Made by a program: the position numbers and the translations under genes
Notes under the pieces: model-generated
The model's database searches: none
Told to the model about the DNA's origin: nothing
What the model saw: the letters and a program-made list of their open reading frames with translations, nothing else
In this document: positions 47,017-56,408 of the stretch, piece by piece
Layout: the number at the start of each line of letters is the position of its first letter
Numbering within the stretch: position 1 is the first letter of the stretch
Origin: Marinihelvus fidelis
GTDB lineage: Bacteria > Pseudomonadota > Gammaproteobacteria > Xanthomonadales > SZUA-36
NCBI RefSeq assembly: GCF_008725655.1
Contig: NZ_VYXP01000004.1
Coordinates: 113,346-177,345, forward strand
Length of the DNA: 64,000 nucleotides
Reading direction: 5' to 3'

Positions 47017-47207
47017 GCGCACAGATCAATCACACGTTCCAGCTTGGTGAAGCGGGCATCCAGGTGTCGGTTCGGATACTATCGGCGGCCTGGTGCGGTG
47101 GAGGTGTCGCGCGGTTTTCGCGTCGGTCAGACCTTCGCGGCCACGGCGTGTTCCGTGCGGCATCGGATAATAGCAGTCAAGTTCCCGTCAATCAATGAGT
47201 TGGAGAC

Positions 47208-48149
47208 ATGAACGAACCTCAAATTCGGGCCCGGGCCAAAACCGTTGAAGTGGGCCGTGACCGCGATGGCCAGCGCCTGGACAATTTCCTGATGGCGCGG
47301 CTGCCGGGCGTACCCCGGAGCGCGGTGTACAAGCTCATCCGCACCGGCCAGGTGCGCGTGAATGGAGGACGCGCCAAGCCGTTCCAGAAACTGTCCGCCG
47401 GGGACCAGGTGCGTGTGCCGCCGGCTCACGTGGATCCGAAGGGTTCCGCGCGGGTCCCTGACCGGGTGGTGCAACTGCTCGAGAACAGCGTGATTTTCGA
47501 GGACGACCGCTTGCTGGTCTGCGACAAGCCCTCGGGCATCGCCGCACATGGCGGCAGTGGCGTGGCCTGGGGTGTCATCGACGCTTACCGCCAGTCGCGG
47601 CCGGGCAAGCCCCTGGACCTGGTACACCGCCTGGACCGCGAGACCAGCGGTGTGATGGTGCTGGCCAAGGATGTCGAAACACTGCGGCACCTGCAGGAGC
47701 AGTTTGCCGGGCGCGAAGCCGAGAAGCGCTATTTCGCGCTGCTGGAAGGACGTGTCAACGATGACCGCACGCTCGTCGACGAGCCGCTCGCGCGCCGCGA
47801 AGTATCCGGCGAACGCCTGGTGGTCGTCGACGAGGAAGGCAAGCCGGCGCAGACCGAGTTCACCGTACTGGAACGATGGCGCGACGCCACGCTGGTGGAG
47901 GCGAGGCCGCTGACCGGCCGTACTCACCAGATTCGCGTGCATGCGGCCTGGCTGGGTTGCGCCTGCGCGGGTGATAGCCGCTATGGCGACCGGGAACGGC
48001 AGCCTTCATGGAAAGAACAGGGCCTGGAGCGCCTGTTCCTGCATGCGCACGCGCTGGCATTCAACTGGATCGACGACTCGCCGCGGATGTATTCGTCACC
48101 GTTGCCGGACGATTTGCGTGCGGTCACCGAGCAACTGGGTCGCGGGTGA
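47208..48149 (+). CDS. rluC: 23S rRNA pseudouridine synthase RluC
   Basis: Encodes 313 residues. An S4 domain (RLDNFLMARLPGVPRSAVYKLIRTGQVRVNGGRAKP) precedes the RluA-type catalytic domain with LVHRLDRETSGVMVLAK near residue 144 (catalytic Asp) and RPLTGRTHQIRVHAAWLG. RluC makes pseudouridines at 955, 2504 and 2580 of 23S rRNA in E. coli. Divergence from rne matches the E. coli layout and supports RluC over RluD. GGAG lies 2 nt before the ATG. Confidence 0.94.
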   Translation: MNEPQIRARAKTVEVGRDRDGQRLDNFLMARLPGVPRSAVYKLIRTGQVRVNGGRAKPFQKLSAGDQVRVPPAHVDPKGSARVPDRVVQLLENSVIFEDDRLLVCDKPSGIAAHGGSGVAWGVIDAYRQSRPGKPLDLVHRLDRETSGVMVLAKDVETLRHLQEQFAGREAEKRYFALLEGRVNDDRTLVDEPLARREVSGERLVVVDEEGKPAQTEFTVLERWRDATLVEARPLTGRTHQIRVHAAWLGCACAGDSRYGDRERQPSWKEQGLERLFLHAHALAFNWIDDSPRMYSSPLPDDLRAVTEQLGRG

Positions 48150-48215
48150 ATTGCCGACAACGAGACGGGTGTTTTCGCGGTGGTGAGGACGTCGCCCCTG
48201 TGATGTAATGCGCGC

Positions 48216-49463
48216 ATGTATAAACCGCTGTCGGTATTCGTTGGCCTGCGCTACCTGCGGGCCAAGCGAAGCAACCATTTCATTTCCTTCATCTCGCTGA
48301 TCTCCATGCTGGGGATCGCGCTGGGTGTGACCACGCTGATCACCGTCATCTCGGTGATGAACGGCTTCGAAAAGGAACTGCGCGCGCGCATCCTGGGCGC
48401 GATCTCGCACGCCACCATCCAGTCGCTGGGCGAGCCGATGACTGAATGGGCCCCGCTGGTCGACCGGGTAGAGCAACGCGACGATGTCGTGGCCGCGGCG
48501 CCGTATACCGAGCAGGGTGTGTGGCTTCATGCGCGCGGCTCAACCGGCGCCTATATTCGCGGTGTTGACCCGGCATACGAGAAGGGCGTGTCCGAAGTGG
48601 CCGAGCACATGCTGGCCGGTGAACTGGAGGACCTGGTGCCTGGTGAGTACGGCATTATCCTGGGCGCCGGCCTGGCGACCCGCTTGCGTGTGGGGCTGGG
48701 TGACAAGGTCACCGTGATCGCACCGAAGCTCAAGGCCAGCCCGTTTGGCGCCAATCCGCAGATGAAGCGGTTTACGGTTGTCGGCGCCTTCGAGTTCGGC
48801 GAGTTCGAGAACGACACGTCGCTGGCGCTGATGCATTTTGAGGACGCAGCGACGCTGCTGCGGATGTCGCCTGGCAGTGTAGGCGGAATCCGCCTCAAGC
48901 TGGTGGACATGGACCGGGCCTGGCTGACCGCGCGGGATGTTTCCGATGAGCTGTCCGGCGCCTACCGGGTCCGCGACTGGACCCAGGAGCGCGGCAACCT
49001 GTTCCAGGCCGTGCGCACCGAGAAAACGGTCATGTGGGTCATACTTTCGTTGATCATCGCTGTAGCGGCTTTCAACATCATTTCCATGCTGGTGATGGTG
49101 GTGACGGACAAGCAAAGCGATATCGCGATCCTGAAAACCATGGGAGCGAAGGCCGGGACGGTGATGCGCGTGTTTATCGTTCAGGGCAGCCTGATCGGCG
49201 TGATCGGCACGGTGCTGGGGGTTGTCGGTGGAATCGCGCTGGCAAGTAACATCGGCAGCGTGGTGCCGTTCCTGGAGCGGATTTTTGGCTTCAGCCTGTT
49301 TCCAGGTGACATCTATTACATTACCGAGTTGCCGTCGGACCTGCGCTCGGCCGACGTGATCAAGTTTGCCGGCATGTCACTGGCCATGGGCCTGCTGTCG
49401 ACGTTGTATCCGGCCTGGCGGGCCTCGCGCACGCATCCCGCAGAGGCATTGCGCTATGAATAA
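48216..49463 (+). CDS. lolC: Lipoprotein-releasing ABC transporter permease LolC/LolE
   Basis: Encodes 415 residues with the MacB-like layout: TM1 (ISFISLISMLGIALGVTTLITVIS), a periplasmic domain of about 220 residues, and three C-terminal helices, ending YPAWRASRTHPAEALRYE. It extracts outer-membrane lipoproteins and hands them to LolA. Only one permease gene is present here, so the complex may be a homodimer (LolF style) or a second gene may lie elsewhere. It overlaps lolD by 8 nt. Confidence 0.93.
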   Translation: MYKPLSVFVGLRYLRAKRSNHFISFISLISMLGIALGVTTLITVISVMNGFEKELRARILGAISHATIQSLGEPMTEWAPLVDRVEQRDDVVAAAPYTEQGVWLHARGSTGAYIRGVDPAYEKGVSEVAEHMLAGELEDLVPGEYGIILGAGLATRLRVGLGDKVTVIAPKLKASPFGANPQMKRFTVVGAFEFGEFENDTSLALMHFEDAATLLRMSPGSVGGIRLKLVDMDRAWLTARDVSDELSGAYRVRDWTQERGNLFQAVRTEKTVMWVILSLIIAVAAFNIISMLVMVVTDKQSDIAILKTMGAKAGTVMRVFIVQGSLIGVIGTVLGVVGGIALASNIGSVVPFLERIFGFSLFPGDIYYITELPSDLRSADVIKFAGMSLAMGLLSTLYPAWRASRTHPAEALRYE

Positions 49464-50160
49464 GCCAGTGAGCCAGGGTAGGGCGCCCGTGCTGGAGGCG
49501 ACGGGGGTTCGCAAGGCCTTCCGCCAGGGGCCCAAGCAGATCGACGTCCTGAAGGGTGTCGACCTGGAAGTGATGCCGGGTGATTCGGTGGCCATCCTGG
49601 GCGCGTCAGGTGCGGGCAAGAGCACGCTACTTCACATTCTGGGTGGCCTGGACCAGCCCGATGGCGGCGAGGTCCGCGTGGGCGGCCAGTCCATCTGGTC
49701 GCTGGGCGAGAATGCCCGCGCCGCGCTGCGAAACTCCACCCTGGGGTTTGTTTACCAGTTCCACCATCTGTTACCCGAGTTCACCGCGCTGGAAAACGTG
49801 GCCATGCCGCTGTTGATTCGCGGTGAGCCGGTGGCCAAAGCCAGTGCGGCGGCCAGCGAGATCCTTGTGCGGGTGGGGTTGGAGCAGCGGCTCGACCACA
49901 AGCCAGGCGAGCTCTCCGGTGGTGAGCGGCAACGCGCCGCGGTGGCCCGCGCACTGGTGGGTGGGCCTGCCTGCCTGTTGGGCGATGAGCCGACCGGGAA
50001 CCTGGACGAAACCACCGCGGCCCAGGTTTTTGGGATGGTGCTGGAACTCAATCGTGAACTGGAGACCGGCCTGGTGCTGGTCACCCATGACCGCCGCCTT
50101 GCGGCCGACATGGATCGCCAGTTCGAACTACGCCAAGGCACCCTCATCGACAGCAGCTGA
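49456..50160 (+). CDS. lolD: Lipoprotein-releasing ABC transporter ATPase LolD
   Basis: Encodes 234 residues: Walker A LGASGAGKSTLLHILGGLD near residue 50, the Lol-type LGFVYQFHHLLPEFTALENV, signature LSGGERQRAAVARALV near 155 and Walker B LLGDEPTGNLD. It drives lipoprotein release with LolC/E. ATG 49456 overlaps the lolC end; the frame opens further upstream inside lolC but that part is not family-like. Confidence 0.96.
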   Translation: MNKPVSQGRAPVLEATGVRKAFRQGPKQIDVLKGVDLEVMPGDSVAILGASGAGKSTLLHILGGLDQPDGGEVRVGGQSIWSLGENARAALRNSTLGFVYQFHHLLPEFTALENVAMPLLIRGEPVAKASAAASEILVRVGLEQRLDHKPGELSGGERQRAAVARALVGGPACLLGDEPTGNLDETTAAQVFGMVLELNRELETGLVLVTHDRRLAADMDRQFELRQGTLIDSS

Positions 50161-50174
50161 GCCGGGCCGGGCGC

Positions 50175-52481
50175 ATGGGCGCGCTGGTCAACTGGTCACT
50201 GGGTGCTCTTGTGCCTTATGCATGGCCGCTTGGGTGGTCGTGCCTGTTGCTCATTGCATTCATTGTTGGTTTCGCAGCCCGGCTCCGAGCCGGAATGCTG
50301 CAGACAGCCAGACCACTTTCTGGTCTTGCCCTCGCACTTCTCATCAGCATGGTGGGCGCCGCCTGGTCATGGCTGGCGATCGAAGACTATCGGCAGAACC
50401 GGTTCAGTACGACGGTTGATAGCGCAGGTCTTGTGGGTGTCATCAGGGGCCTGCCGACGCGGTATGAGGACAGCATCGAGTTCCTTTTCGAGCCACTGGC
50501 CTGGCAGAAGACGGATCTGCAGGACAGCCAGGTGCGTGTTCGTTGGTACCGCGACCCACCGGACGTCTTGGCCGGGGAAGCCTGGCAACTCGAGCTGCAA
50601 CTGAAGTCACCTGTCGGGCTGGTCAACTTCGCAGGGTCCGATAGCGAGCGATGGTATTTCCGCGGTGGCATTGCTGCGCTCGCGACCGTGCGGAGTGGAC
50701 AACGCCTGGGGTGGCACGATGATGTCACTGCGAGGGTCGATCGGCTACGCGATCGCATTCGGCGTGAAATCCACCATGTCCTTTCGGGTCATGACGGTGT
50801 GGGCCTGGTGCTGGCGTTGGCCGTGGCTGACCGCGATGCGATTGAGCCCGGATTGCGACGGGCTTTAACCGTCACCGGCACCGGCCATCTCCTGGCGATA
50901 TCGGGTCTCCACGTGGGCCTGGTCGCGGGGTTTGGCTGGCTTCTGTTTCGCCTGCTGGCCGGGCTCTGGCCGGCGCGGTGGGTACGCTTTCCTGTTGTCA
51001 TGGCGGCGTTGCTCATGGGCCTGGCCGCAGCGGCCGGTTACGCCATGCTGGCCGGCTGGGGTACGTCGACTCGACGGGCGCTGGTGATGCTGGTGGCCTG
51101 GGCGCTATTCGCGCTTGCCAGGCGCCGGCCGTCACCCTGGTTTCCCTGGTGGCTGGCACTGGCCGTGGTGCTGGCGATGGATCCACGTTCCCCCGCCGAT
51201 GCCGGGTTCTGGATGTCGTTTGGCGCCGTGGCCGTGCTGTTGATGGTGTTCTCGACGCGCCAGCCGCGCATTCGCGGGTTTCCGGCGCTGGTACTGGCGC
51301 AAACGGCCATTGGCGTGGTCATGCTGCCGCTGGGCCTGGCATTGTTCGGTTTCGCGGGCGCCGGTGGCTGGGTCGCCAACCTGCTGGCGATCCCCTGGGT
51401 CTCGCTGGTGAACCTGCCGCTGGTGCTGGCCGGTGTCGGGGCCTGGCTGGTCTATGCCCCTGGCGCGGAGATCCTGCTGTACATGGCGGCCGATGCCGCA
51501 TCCCTTCTTGCGCAAGGCCTCGATGGCCTGGCGTCATTCGCCGAACAGGTGGGTGGGGAATGGCGGCGCCCTGCGTGGCTTTCTCTACTGCTGGCATTGG
51601 CGGGCGGGTCACTGCTACTTTGTGCCCGCGGTGTGCCGGACCGTTGGGCTGGGGTCATGCTGGTGGCACCTTTGTTCCTGCCTGCAGGGCGGGGGCTCAG
51701 TACGGGCGAGCAGTCGATTGAGCTGCTGGACGTCGGCCAGGGGCTGTCGGCGTTGGTGCGCACGCGCGATCACTTGCTCGTTTACGACACCGGGCCTGGC
51801 GTGCCGGACCAATGGGATCGGTACCGGCAGGTGCTGGCGCCGACGCTACGGGCCAGGGCGGGCGAGCCGGAGGTGCTGCTGGTCAGCCATGGCGACCTGG
51901 ATCATGCCGGTGCATTGGACACCTTCCGACATCATCACGGCGGCACCCACGTCATCGGCAACTTCGAAACGGGGTCACGCACCCAGGTGTCCACCTGCCA
52001 TGATGAACGCTACTGGGACTGGGACGGCGTGCATTTTGACGTGCTGCATCCCGGGCGCTGGCTGCCCTACCTGGGCAATGACAGTTCCTGTGTCCTGTCG
52101 ATCTCCGGTGCCGGCGGGCGGATGCTGTTGCCTGGTGATATCAGCCATTACGTCGAGCGAAGGTTGTCGAACCGCACCGGCGGCGGCTACCGGCTGGCCG
52201 TTGCACCGCATCATGGCAGCCGGCATTCATCCAGCACCACTTTTATCGACTGGGCCCGGCCCGAAGTGCTGTTGGTTGCCGCAGGGCAGGGCAACCGCTT
52301 CGGCTTTCCGCACCCGGAGTTCATTCGCCGTGCCGAGCAGGCCGGCGCCGTTGTGTACTCAACCAGTGACTGCGGTGCCTTGCGTGCCCGGCTGGACGAC
52401 AGCGGGCGCCTGGAGCTCGAATCGGCACGGGTAAAACGGCCGGCCGCCTGGCGCTGGCGCAACGGTGAACCGTGTCCCTGA
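50175..52481 (+). CDS. comEC: DNA internalisation competence protein ComEC/Rec2
   Basis: Encodes 768 residues: N-terminal helices and an OB-like segment, the Competence membrane domain with GLRRALTVTGTGHLLAISGLHVGLV near residue 235, about eight further helices, and a C-terminal metallo-beta-lactamase-like domain with LLVSHGDLDHAGAL near 575. ComEC forms the inner-membrane channel for single-stranded DNA in natural transformation. Placement between lolD and exbB is typical for Xanthomonadales. Other competence genes are outside the window. Confidence 0.94.
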   Translation: MGALVNWSLGALVPYAWPLGWSCLLLIAFIVGFAARLRAGMLQTARPLSGLALALLISMVGAAWSWLAIEDYRQNRFSTTVDSAGLVGVIRGLPTRYEDSIEFLFEPLAWQKTDLQDSQVRVRWYRDPPDVLAGEAWQLELQLKSPVGLVNFAGSDSERWYFRGGIAALATVRSGQRLGWHDDVTARVDRLRDRIRREIHHVLSGHDGVGLVLALAVADRDAIEPGLRRALTVTGTGHLLAISGLHVGLVAGFGWLLFRLLAGLWPARWVRFPVVMAALLMGLAAAAGYAMLAGWGTSTRRALVMLVAWALFALARRRPSPWFPWWLALAVVLAMDPRSPADAGFWMSFGAVAVLLMVFSTRQPRIRGFPALVLAQTAIGVVMLPLGLALFGFAGAGGWVANLLAIPWVSLVNLPLVLAGVGAWLVYAPGAEILLYMAADAASLLAQGLDGLASFAEQVGGEWRRPAWLSLLLALAGGSLLLCARGVPDRWAGVMLVAPLFLPAGRGLSTGEQSIELLDVGQGLSALVRTRDHLLVYDTGPGVPDQWDRYRQVLAPTLRARAGEPEVLLVSHGDLDHAGALDTFRHHHGGTHVIGNFETGSRTQVSTCHDERYWDWDGVHFDVLHPGRWLPYLGNDSSCVLSISGAGGRMLLPGDISHYVERRLSNRTGGGYRLAVAPHHGSRHSSSTTFIDWARPEVLLVAAGQGNRFGFPHPEFIRRAEQAGAVVYSTSDCGALRARLDDSGRLELESARVKRPAAWRWRNGEPCP

Positions 52482-52541
52482 CCTTGGCTTGGGAGTGGGT
52501 TATCATGCGCTGATTCATGTGCTCGAAGGAGTGAGACACGC

Positions 52542-53174
52542 ATGCTGGAAATCATCATCGCGGGCGGTTGGCTGATGGTGCCCATCCTCCTGTGCTCGAC
52601 ACTGGCGGTGGCCATCATCATCGAACGCTTCTGGTCCCTGCGACGCTCTCGCGTTGTGCCGGACGGTGTCGGCGAACAGGTGGAAGAATGGGCTGCTCAC
52701 GACGAGCTGGACCTGGAACACCTCAATCGCCTGCGCAAGGGCTCCGCGCTGGGCCAGGTTCTGGCCGTGGCGCTGGCCAACCGGCATCGCTCCCGTGATG
52801 TCATCAAGGAAGCGGTGGAGGACACAGGCCGGCACGTGGTGCATGAACTCAGCCGGTTCCTCAATACGCTGGGCACGATTGCCGGCATCACCCCGTTGCT
52901 GGGGTTGCTCGGTACCGTGGTCGGCATGATCCGCGTGTTCTCGGCCATCATGATTCATGGTGTTGGCAACGCCAACGAACTCGCCGGCGGTATCTCCGAG
53001 GCGCTGATCACCACGGCGGCCGGCCTGACCGTGGCCATTCCCAGCTATTTCTTCTACCGCTATTTCCGTGGTGTGGTCGAGGAGTACGTGGTGTCGATGG
53101 AAGAGCAGGCCATTTCGCTGATTGGCGCCATTGAGCGAGGCAACGTCGCCAAGATCAAGGCGCGTGGCAGCTGA
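52542..53174 (+). CDS. exbB: MotA/TolQ/ExbB-type proton channel protein
   Basis: Encodes 210 residues with three membrane helices: near residues 5-27, then ITPLLGLLGTVVGMIRVFSAI and ISEALITTAAGLTVAIPSYFFYRYF, the conserved TolQ/ExbB core. With the following ExbD-like protein it should turn proton flow into force on a periplasmic or outer-membrane partner. No tonB or tolA is nearby, so ExbB versus TolQ cannot be settled. It starts 60 nt after comEC. Confidence 0.92.
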   Translation: MLEIIIAGGWLMVPILLCSTLAVAIIIERFWSLRRSRVVPDGVGEQVEEWAAHDELDLEHLNRLRKGSALGQVLAVALANRHRSRDVIKEAVEDTGRHVVHELSRFLNTLGTIAGITPLLGLLGTVVGMIRVFSAIMIHGVGNANELAGGISEALITTAAGLTVAIPSYFFYRYFRGVVEEYVVSMEEQAISLIGAIERGNVAKIKARGS

Positions 53175-53177
53175 ATC

Positions 53178-53606
53178 ATGCAACTGAACCCGCGCAAGGA
53201 GGAAGAGCCGGAAATCAACATGACGTCGTTGATCGACGTGGTGTTCCTGCTGCTGATCTTCTTCATGGTCAGCACGACGTTTGAGCGCCAGGCGGCATTG
53301 AAGATCGACCTGCCCGAGGCATCGGCGCAGGAAGAGCCCACTGAGCAGCCGCGGCAGCTGGAGCTGGCGATTGATGCCGAGGGGCGGATGTTCCTGAACG
53401 ATGCCCAACTCGTGGACAACCGGCCGGCGACCATCCGTTCGGCGCTGGCGGAGCTGGCCGGTGAGGGTCGTGAATTGCCGATCATCATTCGTGCCGATGC
53501 GCAGACGCCGCACCACTTTGTCGTCACGGCCATGGATGTGACCGGCCAGCTGGGTTTCACCCGCCTGTCCATCGCCACCGAACGCGTCGACGACGCCCAG
53601 CCGTGA
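53178..53606 (+). CDS. exbD: ExbD/TolR-family protein
   Basis: Encodes 142 residues. A short basic/acidic N-terminus is followed by INMTSLIDVVFLLLIFFMVSTTF, with the proton-translocating Asp of the membrane helix, and a periplasmic domain with ELPIIIRADAQTPHHFVVTAMDV. It is the partner of the ExbB-like gene 3 nt upstream. In Xanthomonas-type genomes this pair precedes msbA, as here. Confidence 0.93.
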   Translation: MQLNPRKEEEPEINMTSLIDVVFLLLIFFMVSTTFERQAALKIDLPEASAQEEPTEQPRQLELAIDAEGRMFLNDAQLVDNRPATIRSALAELAGEGRELPIIIRADAQTPHHFVVTAMDVTGQLGFTRLSIATERVDDAQP

Positions 53607-53613
53607 GCAGGGC

Positions 53614-55380
53614 GTGAACGATTCCACTCGGGAATACGCACCCGGGCAGGTGTATCGCCGCCTGTGGCGCTACTCGCGCGCCTATTGGCCGATGCTGCTG
53701 GTCGGCGTGCTGGGTGTCAGCCTGGACGCCGCCATGCAGGCGCTGTTCATCAAGTTCATCGAGCCACTGATCGACCGCGTCTTCGTCGACAAGGATTCCG
53801 AGTTCGGCCTGTGGCTGGCCGGGGCCATCATGGTGGTGGTCGCCTTGCGCGTGGTGGGCCACTTTGCCGGCGCCTACGGAATGGAATGGACGGGTCGCCG
53901 GGTGGTGGCCGACCTGCGCCGTGAACTATTCGACAGCTACCTCGAGTTACCGGCACGGTTTTTCGACTGTTTCACTGCTGGCCAGCTGATTTCCAAGCTG
54001 ACCTACAACAGCGAGCAGGTCGCCAATGCCGCGACCGACGCCATCATCGCGGTCATCCGTGACGTGATGTTGCTGCTGTACCTGTTGATCCTGATGCTGA
54101 CGCTGAACGTGAAGCTGACCGGCGTCATGCTGTTGCTGGCACCAGCGGTGGCGATCGTCGTGACCGTGATCAGCCGACGCTTCCGCAAGATCAGTGGCCG
54201 CATCCAGGATTCCATGGGCGATGTCGCGCATATCACCGAGGAGGCCGTGGTCGGGCAGCGCGTGGTCAAGGTGTTCCAGGGCCAGGACGAGGAGCGTGCG
54301 CGGTTCAAGGCCGCGAACGAGCGCAACCGCCGCCTGCATATGCGCATGGTAGCCACGCACATGGCGTCGTCGTCGATGGTGCAGATTTCGGCAGGCCTGG
54401 CGATGGTCGTGCTGATGGTGGTGTCGAGCCGCCCGGCCATGCTCGAGGAAATTTCTGCCGGCACGTTCACGGCGATGTTTTTCGCCATGGTGGCCACCAT
54501 TCCGCCACTGAAGCGGCTGACCAGCGTGCAGAGCAAGGTGCAGAAGGGCATCGCCGCCGCGGAGAGCATTTTCCGCGTGGTTGATGACGAACGTGAAAGT
54601 GCCGATGAAGGTGTCGGAGTCGATCGGGTGGGTGGGGAACTTGTTTTCCGCGATGTCGGCTTTCGCTACCCGGACGGCCATGACGAACGGCCGGCCCTGG
54701 AAGGCATCAGTTTTGAGGTTCCCGCCGGCAGTGTGACCGCACTGGTCGGCCGCTCGGGCAGTGGCAAGACCACGCTGGCCAGCCTGCTGCCGCGTTTTTA
54801 CACCGGATTCGAGGGCCAGATCCTGCTGGACGGCCAGCCGTTGCAGGATTATCGCCTGGATGACCTGCGCCGGCAGATCGCGCTGGTGAGCCAGGACGTC
54901 GTGCTGTTCAACGACACGGTGGCGGGCAACATTGCCTATGGCGCGCTGGCCGGTGCCGCCCGCGAGGACATCGAAAAAGCCGCCCGCGATGCGCACGCGA
55001 TGGAATTCATCGAACAACTCCCGGAGGGGCTCGACACCCCGGTGGGTGAGAACGGCGCACGGCTGTCCGGCGGACAGCGGCAACGGATTGCCATTGCGCG
55101 CGCACTGCTGAAGGACGCCCCGGTGTTGATCCTGGACGAGGCGACGTCGGCGCTGGATTCTGAATCCGAGCGGGCGTTCCAGCAGGCGCTGGAAGAAGTC
55201 ATGAAGGACCGCACGGTGATCGTCATCGCCCATCGTCTGTCGACCATTGAAAATGCCGACCAGGTGGTCGTGCTCGATGGCGGCCGGGTGGTCGAGCGAG
55301 GCGATCACGACACGCTGCTCGCCGATGGCGGGGCCTACGCGCAACTGTACCGCACCCAGTTCGGGGAACTGCAGGCGTGA
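53614..55380 (+). CDS. msbA: Lipid A export ABC transporter MsbA
   Basis: Encodes 588 residues: six membrane helices in the first 320 residues, then an ATPase with Walker A GRSGSGKTTLASLLPRFY near 382, LSGGQRQRIAIARALL near 485 and VLILDEATSALDSESE. It flips lipid A-core across the inner membrane. The GTG start 7 nt after exbD is chosen by homologue length (E. coli 582). It overlaps lpxK by GTGA, linking export to lipid A synthesis. Confidence 0.96.
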   Translation: MNDSTREYAPGQVYRRLWRYSRAYWPMLLVGVLGVSLDAAMQALFIKFIEPLIDRVFVDKDSEFGLWLAGAIMVVVALRVVGHFAGAYGMEWTGRRVVADLRRELFDSYLELPARFFDCFTAGQLISKLTYNSEQVANAATDAIIAVIRDVMLLLYLLILMLTLNVKLTGVMLLLAPAVAIVVTVISRRFRKISGRIQDSMGDVAHITEEAVVGQRVVKVFQGQDEERARFKAANERNRRLHMRMVATHMASSSMVQISAGLAMVVLMVVSSRPAMLEEISAGTFTAMFFAMVATIPPLKRLTSVQSKVQKGIAAAESIFRVVDDERESADEGVGVDRVGGELVFRDVGFRYPDGHDERPALEGISFEVPAGSVTALVGRSGSGKTTLASLLPRFYTGFEGQILLDGQPLQDYRLDDLRRQIALVSQDVVLFNDTVAGNIAYGALAGAAREDIEKAARDAHAMEFIEQLPEGLDTPVGENGARLSGGQRQRIAIARALLKDAPVLILDEATSALDSESERAFQQALEEVMKDRTVIVIAHRLSTIENADQVVVLDGGRVVERGDHDTLLADGGAYAQLYRTQFGELQA

Positions 55381-56408
55381 ACCAGGCCGCGCTGGACCGG
55401 GTCTGGTACGGCGACCGCGCACCCGGTCCGCTGCTGGGCGCGCTGGAGCGGGTTTACCGTGGCGTATCGGCCCGGCGGCGCGCGAAAGAACGTCAGCAGC
55501 AGGCCGAAGACCTGGTCGGCAAGCCCATCATCGTGGTCGGCAATATTACGGCGGGGGGAACCGGCAAGAGCCCGCTGGTGGTCCGGCTGTGCGAACTGCT
55601 CCGGGGTGCCGGGCTGGCCGTCGCGGTTGTCAGCCGTGGTTATGGACGCGAGGGCAGGGCGCCGGTCCGTGTCGACGCCGCAACGTCACCGCGCGAAGGC
55701 GGCGACGAACCGGCGATGATTGCCCGGCGGGCCGGCGTGACCGTCTACGTCGACCGCGACCGGGAAGCCGCGGCGCGACAGGCCTTTGGAGAAGGCGCCG
55801 ACGTGGTCATCGCCGACGATGGTCTGCAGCGCCTGCGCCTGCCACGGATCATGGAATTGTGCGTTGTCGATGGCGACCGTGGCTTCGGTAACGGCCGGCT
55901 GTTGCCGGCGGGGCCGCTGCGCGAACCGGTCGAGCGGCTGGATACGGTCGACTGGGTGGTCGTTAACGGACGGGGCGAGTTCGGCGGAAATATTCGACAA
56001 AAACGCGTCGACATGAGTCTTGAACCGCAGGGCTTTTTCGCACTCGACAGTGATCAACAGCTGGCCGTTTGCGAAGCGGCCGACCGACTGCAGGAACGTG
56101 CGGCAAGCGCGGTCACGGCGATCGGCAACCCGGGGCGTTTCTTTGACACGCTGGCTTCGCTGGGTATCGAGACCGATGTGAAGCGGCGCTTCAATGACCA
56201 CCACGCCTTCACTCGCTCAGATTTCGAAGGGCTCGAGGGCGCAATACTGATGACGGAAAAGGACGCGGTGAAATGCGCGGGCCTGGGCCTGGACAACGCC
56301 TGGTACCTGAAGGTTGGCGCCCGCTTGCCGGAACAGTGGGAAGCGCAACTGTTGACGACGATCCTGGGGCACCTGGACCACCCATCGGAGCGCCAGGGCA
56401 ATGCCTGA
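55377..56408 (+). CDS. lpxK: Tetraacyldisaccharide 4'-kinase LpxK
   Basis: Encodes 343 residues. The P-loop VVGNITAGGTGKSPLV is near residue 55, VVSRGYGREG and VIADDGLQ follow, and LMTEKDAVKC is near 297. LpxK phosphorylates the 4' position of the lipid A disaccharide. A GTG start overlaps the msbA stop, and the end overlaps kdsB by 8 nt. Confidence 0.96.
   Translation: MNQAALDRVWYGDRAPGPLLGALERVYRGVSARRRAKERQQQAEDLVGKPIIVVGNITAGGTGKSPLVVRLCELLRGAGLAVAVVSRGYGREGRAPVRVDAATSPREGGDEPAMIARRAGVTVYVDRDREAAARQAFGEGADVVIADDGLQRLRLPRIMELCVVDGDRGFGNGRLLPAGPLREPVERLDTVDWVVVNGRGEFGGNIRQKRVDMSLEPQGFFALDSDQQLAVCEAADRLQERAASAVTAIGNPGRFFDTLASLGIETDVKRRFNDHHAFTRSDFEGLEGAILMTEKDAVKCAGLGLDNAWYLKVGARLPEQWEAQLLTTILGHLDHPSERQGNA

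Noticed and set aside
53947-55422. Open frame of about 491 codons opposite msbA, and a similar one opposite uvrC/pgsA (59780-61144)
   Set aside because: Both are antisense shadows of well-conserved genes with histidine- and glutamine-rich nonsense composition.
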